From Aquiflexum balticum DSM 16537 (GTDB lineage Bacteria > Bacteroidota > Bacteroidia > Cytophagales > Cyclobacteriaceae), in contig NZ_LT838813.1 of assembly GCF_900176595.1 (NCBI RefSeq), positions 2,432,001 to 2,496,000 of the forward strand: a DNA stretch of 64,000 nt, in the 5' to 3' direction. Positions within the stretch are counted from its first letter, which is position 1. Every line of letters begins with the position of its first letter. The notes under the pieces were generated by a model. That model searched no databases and was not told where the DNA came from. It saw only the letters and a list, made by a program, of their open reading frames with translations. Shown here piece after piece: positions 59,801-64,000 of this stretch. The position numbers and the translations under genes were made by a program.

Positions 59801-62800
59801 ATGGTTGTGCACAAAATCAAACCTGTTCCTCTTTTTATTGCTTTAGCTGGTTTTGCCATTTTTCTGGCAGTGATTTTCGTGTTTTCGGATAAGGATGACA
59901 CCGAAAAACTTGTCCGACCCATTACCGAAAAAATCCAAAAAATTGACGCTCAATTTGACGAAGACTACCTTGCATTATTAATGGCAAACCGGCCTGATGA
60001 AAGTTTTTCTTTTACCAAACTTACCATTCCATCCCATCATCCTTATTATATATTTACAGAATCCGGTGACCTGGTTTATTGGTCTGATTTTTCATTTATG
60101 CCGGAATTTGAATTGGTAAATCCCGTCGCAAATCAACGAATTTTAGAAGATAGATTTGGAATTTTTTTTTCAAAAATCAAAAGGTTTTCACGAAACAACA
60201 AAGGTTATTGGCTGGTCCAAATGTATCCATTGTATTTTAAGAGGGATATTCAAAACGAATTCCTACAATCAGGATTTAATAAAGAAGTTTTTGGAAACGG
60301 ATTGGTTGACATCTCAGAAAAAAAGACAGATGGGTATTTCGAAATTCTAGGAGCAAAAGGCGAATATCTGTTTTCTGTCTATTTTGATCCGGATTATTCC
60401 CCTTCGGACCAATCAAATAGACTGACCATTTTGATTTTTTTCTTTTCCCTTATTGTATTGGTGGTGATTCTGGCCAGAGACCTGGTACTTTCTTATTGGA
60501 AAAAAGGAGAAAAGATCAGGGCTATCGTTTACACGTCAATAGTATTGTTTTTTGTCAGATTCTTAATGTTGCTCTTTCGATTTCCGAGGGATTATTTTGA
60601 TTTCGGCTTATTTGATCCTTCCGGCTATGCCTCTTCATGGATCAATCCAAGCCTGGGGGATCTTTTTATCAATGTAATTGGACTTGCAATATTGTTTGGG
60701 ATGATATTAGTCTATATAGCCGGAAGCGATTTCAAATCCTGGTTTAAACAAAAAAATATCAATAGCAATAGCAGGCTGTTATTATTGCTTGCCTTATTCT
60801 TTTCCACTTGTTTATTGGCAGTCTTTTATAGTCTGTATATTGATATTTTGAGTAACTCTCAATGGGATCTGAATATCTTAAGTCTTCCTTCTCTGGATTG
60901 GTTTAAATTGGTAAGTCTTTTGGTGATATTTATTGGTGGGGCAGGCTATTTTATGTTTACAGTCCTGATGCTCAATATTGTTTTTTATGATAAAAATGTA
61001 AAAAAAGCTAAGGCCATAGTCACCTTGGTATATTTCTCATTTCCTATTATTGTTCTTTTGATTTTTTTGAATTGGATGTGGCTGATAGCATATTTGGCAC
61101 ATTTTGTCTTTTTGGTTGCAGCTATTCAATTCAATATTTACAGGCATATTTTTATCGTTGGTCTGAACACTTTTCTTACCTTTTTCTTTGGATGTCTTAT
61201 CGCCGCAATAATTATAGGTGTTGCATCTCATCAGGTTTATTTGGACAGGAATTTTCAGTCAAAGGTCAGTTTTGGTACAGAGCAACTCGTAGAGAATGAT
61301 ATTCTTGCTGAATTCTTTTTAGCTGATATCATGTCGAGGATAAGTGATGATTTATTTATCAAAGCGTCCTTGGTGGACCCACTTATGCAAAAAGAATCCA
61401 TTGAAAAAAAGATCAGAAAAATCCACATGGATAATTACTTTGATCAATATGCACTCAAGATCAAGGTTTTTAATACCTCAGGAGATAATGTGCTGGACAG
61501 ACAAAAGACATATGAATTGAATAATCTGAGAATGCGATATGTCAAAAGTGATTATGCCACCTCAGTGAAGGATTTGTATTTTATCAACCAAGGCAAAGAA
61601 GGGGAGGGGAACCAATACTATGCTTTCATTCCGCTCTATAGCGAAAATAATTATATAGGCACTGTTTTTATAGAACTTCGGCAATTAAGAATCCTGGCGG
61701 GGTCAGTTTTCCCCAAGTTATTGATGGATGAAAAATATGTAGGTAGCTTAAATCAGAAAAAATTTGATTATGCCATTTATGAAGAAGGTGAATTACAATA
61801 TGGTGTAGGACTTTTCAATTATAGGGCTGCAGATCTGGCAAATGACTTGGAGCAAACCAATCTCTATGATTATGGTATTTACAGGCAGAAATTTCATCAT
61901 GTAGGTGTAAGGGAAGGTGATCGGGTTATAATTGTTTCCTCTCCCGTTTATCCATTCTACTATATCATGGCTGATATCTCACTGTTCTTTTTGGGTTTTA
62001 TTTCCTTTACTCTGATCAGTCTTTTTGTAGTTACTTTTTCAAAAAAAGTCGGGACTTTTGAATTTAACTATGCTACCAAACTGCAGCTGTATCTTAATTT
62101 CGCTTTCTTTTTCCCCATTTTGATTATAAGTCTTATCATAGTGGGATTATTCACCAATTCTTATCAAGAGGAACTTCACAGACAATACCTGCAAAAAACG
62201 TCATTGGTCACAGATAACCTTTCCACCTTGGTGGAGAAACAAAAAAGCGGACTACTGGAAAAAGATGAATTGGAAGAAGCCATGAATAATTTATCAGGCA
62301 ATGCCAATACTGATATAAACCTCTATAATAAAAGTGGTGTTTTGATCAGTACATCCCAACCAAATATTTTTGACAAGAAAGTCCTTACAAAATTCATCAA
62401 TCCAAAAGCGATTGTGGATTTGGTAGAGGGACAAAATAATCTTGCTTTGTTGGAAGAAAGGATCGGAAATCTAAGCTTTAAATCAGTTTATGCTGCCATT
62501 AGATCAAATGATGGACAAGAAGTTCAGGCAATTGTAGCTGTTCCGTTTTTTGAATCTGAAACTGAACTGGACTTGTTGATTGCCGATGTACTGAGCAATA
62601 TCATCAATATTTTTGTCCTGGTATTCATTATGTTTCTAGTCATTTCATATTTTGTTTCCAAAAACCTGACCTTTCCTTTCAAACTGCTTACCCAAAAGCT
62701 GAAAGTTACAGGTCTTGATAATAACGAACCTATGTATTGGCCTGCAAAAGATGAGATCGGATTGTTGGTAAACGAATATAATAACATGCTCTTCAAATTG

Positions 62801-63511
62801 GAGGCGAGTAAAAAAGACCTGGCTGATTCAGAAAAGGAATCTGCATGGAGAGAAATGGCCAAACAAGTTGCGCATGAGATAAAAAATCCCCTCACCCCGA
62901 TGAAGCTTACCTTGCAGCATTTGTTGAGACTTCAGGCGGAAGGAAATCTACAGGATCCACAAAAGTTAAAAAAACCTTTAGAAACGTTGATCCATCAGGT
63001 AGATACACTTAGCGACATAGCGAATTCTTTTTCCAATTTTGCTAAGATGCCCCAACCAAAAAAGGAATTGATGGATTTCAAAGAAGTGGTATTGGGCACC
63101 TTAGAGCTATTCAAAAACAGAGAGAATGGGAAAATTATTTTTGGTGATCTTACTGCAGAGGAGGAAAAATTAACAGTGATGGGGGATAAGCAACTTTTTG
63201 GCAGGATCATCGGAAATCTCATTATCAATGGGTTTCAGGCGTCTGATCAAATGAAAAAGGCTTTGATACATATTTTTCTGAGAATGATAGATGGACAGGT
63301 CGTTTTGGAGGTGCGGGATAATGGTAAAGGAATTCCGCGGGAGTTGAAGGATAAGATTTTCATACCTAATTTCAGTACCAAATCAGAAGGTTCAGGACTA
63401 GGTTTGGCCATAGCTAAAAGAGGGGTGGAGACTGAAGGTGGTAAAATTTGGTTTGAAACAGAAGAAGGAAAAGGCACTTCTTTTTTCCTTGCCTTTGATA
63501 TTGTCAGGTAA
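59801..63511 (+). CDS. NtrY-like sensor histidine kinase, 1236 aa
   Basis: A long N-terminal membrane region (one helix at 12-28, then about nine between 205 and 480) holds two periplasmic segments. A second sensor part (about 480-720) ends in further helices (about 725-745, 765-790). HAMP (KNLTFPFKLLTQKLK) precedes the dimerisation domain with WREMAKQVAHEIKNPLTPMKLTLQHLLRLQ, the NtrY-type H-box (His near 1026). HATPase_c has NLIINGFQAS, VRDNGKGIP and SGLGLAIAKRGVE. No regulator is nearby. Its position after the oxidase genes suggests sensing of envelope or redox state, but that is not shown. Confidence 0.92.
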   Translation: MVVHKIKPVPLFIALAGFAIFLAVIFVFSDKDDTEKLVRPITEKIQKIDAQFDEDYLALLMANRPDESFSFTKLTIPSHHPYYIFTESGDLVYWSDFSFMPEFELVNPVANQRILEDRFGIFFSKIKRFSRNNKGYWLVQMYPLYFKRDIQNEFLQSGFNKEVFGNGLVDISEKKTDGYFEILGAKGEYLFSVYFDPDYSPSDQSNRLTILIFFFSLIVLVVILARDLVLSYWKKGEKIRAIVYTSIVLFFVRFLMLLFRFPRDYFDFGLFDPSGYASSWINPSLGDLFINVIGLAILFGMILVYIAGSDFKSWFKQKNINSNSRLLLLLALFFSTCLLAVFYSLYIDILSNSQWDLNILSLPSLDWFKLVSLLVIFIGGAGYFMFTVLMLNIVFYDKNVKKAKAIVTLVYFSFPIIVLLIFLNWMWLIAYLAHFVFLVAAIQFNIYRHIFIVGLNTFLTFFFGCLIAAIIIGVASHQVYLDRNFQSKVSFGTEQLVENDILAEFFLADIMSRISDDLFIKASLVDPLMQKESIEKKIRKIHMDNYFDQYALKIKVFNTSGDNVLDRQKTYELNNLRMRYVKSDYATSVKDLYFINQGKEGEGNQYYAFIPLYSENNYIGTVFIELRQLRILAGSVFPKLLMDEKYVGSLNQKKFDYAIYEEGELQYGVGLFNYRAADLANDLEQTNLYDYGIYRQKFHHVGVREGDRVIIVSSPVYPFYYIMADISLFFLGFISFTLISLFVVTFSKKVGTFEFNYATKLQLYLNFAFFFPILIISLIIVGLFTNSYQEELHRQYLQKTSLVTDNLSTLVEKQKSGLLEKDELEEAMNNLSGNANTDINLYNKSGVLISTSQPNIFDKKVLTKFINPKAIVDLVEGQNNLALLEERIGNLSFKSVYAAIRSNDGQEVQAIVAVPFFESETELDLLIADVLSNIINIFVLVFIMFLVISYFVSKNLTFPFKLLTQKLKVTGLDNNEPMYWPAKDEIGLLVNEYNNMLFKLEASKKDLADSEKESAWREMAKQVAHEIKNPLTPMKLTLQHLLRLQAEGNLQDPQKLKKPLETLIHQVDTLSDIANSFSNFAKMPQPKKELMDFKEVVLGTLELFKNRENGKIIFGDLTAEEEKLTVMGDKQLFGRIIGNLIINGFQASDQMKKALIHIFLRMIDGQVVLEVRDNGKGIPRELKDKIFIPNFSTKSEGSGLGLAIAKRGVETEGGKIWFETEEGKGTSFFLAFDIVR

Positions 63512-63617
63512 TTCTTACCCCCAAAAATGTAGCTTGGCCTGTCAAATATGGTTTGTTTGTTTATTAATCCCTTCTTTTTCAATCTTTTTGCTTAAAATAT
63601 TACCTTAGCGAGGTTAT

Positions 63618-64000
63618 ATGGGGTTTAATATGTTCAGGTTTGGGTACTTAGTCTTGGTTTTGATATCGACTTTGGGCTTTCGGATAAGCACTTTTGCCCA
63701 ATCCGAGACTTGTAAATGGATTCCAACTGAAACCGCCAAAGACCTTTTCTTGCTTGACTCTTTGAGTGTCATTGAAGAGAGTATCCAAGTGACTGATCAG
63801 AATAATAAGACCTATACTTTTTCATACCAGATTAATACCGGATTAATAAGCATTGATGTAGGCAACCCTCCGGTTGTCGATTCCTTGCTTATCTGTTACC
63901 GTACTTTCCCCTATAGTTTCAATCAATCAGTGTCCAATAGAACACTAATGGCAGACTATGATTCCATGGCTTTGTTCAGAGACAACAGGGTAAAAGCCAT
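63618..64000 (+). CDS. Secreted protein of unknown function, N-terminal part
   Basis: The frame is open to the window edge (127 codons). A start at 63618 or, four codons on, at 63630 is followed by a signal peptide (FRFGYLVLVLIST...STFAQ). The mature part begins SETCKWIPTETAKDLFLLDSLSVIEESI and has beta-strand-like segments. It lies 106 bases after the kinase gene without a clear terminator. I do not recognise the family. Confidence 0.65.
   Translation, partial: MGFNMFRFGYLVLVLISTLGFRISTFAQSETCKWIPTETAKDLFLLDSLSVIEESIQVTDQNNKTYTFSYQINTGLISIDVGNPPVVDSLLICYRTFPYSFNQSVSNRTLMADYDSMALFRDNRVKA

Overview
The window is an A+T-rich stretch of a Bacteroidota chromosome. It most resembles order Cytophagales, probably family Cyclobacteriaceae. 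Signs of this are the alternative complex III plus caa3-type oxidase supercluster, Bacteroidetes-type promoters (TTTG, about 19 bp, TAnnTTTG), few Shine-Dalgarno sites, a tmRNA tag ending in YAMAA, many Tat-exported Gfo/Idh/MocA oxidoreductases, and DUF3078 and DUF481 outer-membrane barrels. The genus is not determined.

Region 1-4.6 kb holds the end of an ABC ATPase gene, a small hypothetical gene, an SDR gene without the usual catalytic pair, a complete IS110-family element, the tmRNA gene and a block of intergenic repeats. Just upstream of the IS110 recombinase gene the sequence folds into two guide loops. Segments of these match the element's two ends and its two flanks, which is the architecture of a bridge RNA. 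Region 4.6-13.2 kb is housekeeping: a DUF481 barrel, dnaX split by a run of 12 A, a DUF3078 barrel, a three-gene minus-strand run (M16 peptidase, O-methyltransferase, LysM transglycosylase) and an Xaa-Pro aminopeptidase. Region 13.6-21.7 kb has a lipoprotein gene next to a giant propeller histidine kinase, a VOC protein, a Gfo/Idh/MocA protein, and a HTH-Fic protein whose catalytic His is Gln.

Region 21.8-35.0 kb is a carbohydrate-processing locus. A minus-strand operon (Gfo/Idh/MocA, sodium:solute symporter, NagB-NagA fusion) faces a plus-strand set (secreted RraA-like protein, Gfo/Idh/MocA, DUF1080). These are followed by gene remnants, a PQQ-propeller lipoprotein, a small barrel, an NHL-type propeller and a secreted sugar isomerase. 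Most carry Sec or Tat signals, which suggests periplasmic oxidative glycoside processing. At 35.0-35.9 kb a REP-associated tyrosine transposase gene is flanked by units of four ordered palindromes, and plsC follows. Next come rpsA with a structured leader, a two-subunit molybdenum hydroxylase and three Cys-type tRNA genes, two of them with odd anticodon loops.

Region 43.2-59.8 kb is one large respiratory cluster: actABCDEF, coxBA, ctaA, ctaB, two subunit III genes and a subunit IV gene, then after a strong hairpin terminator a SCO copper chaperone, a DUF420 protein and a small CxxC membrane protein. Together these encode a quinol-to-oxygen electron pathway with its heme A and copper maturation. 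An NtrY-like histidine kinase gene and the start of an unidentified secreted protein close the window.
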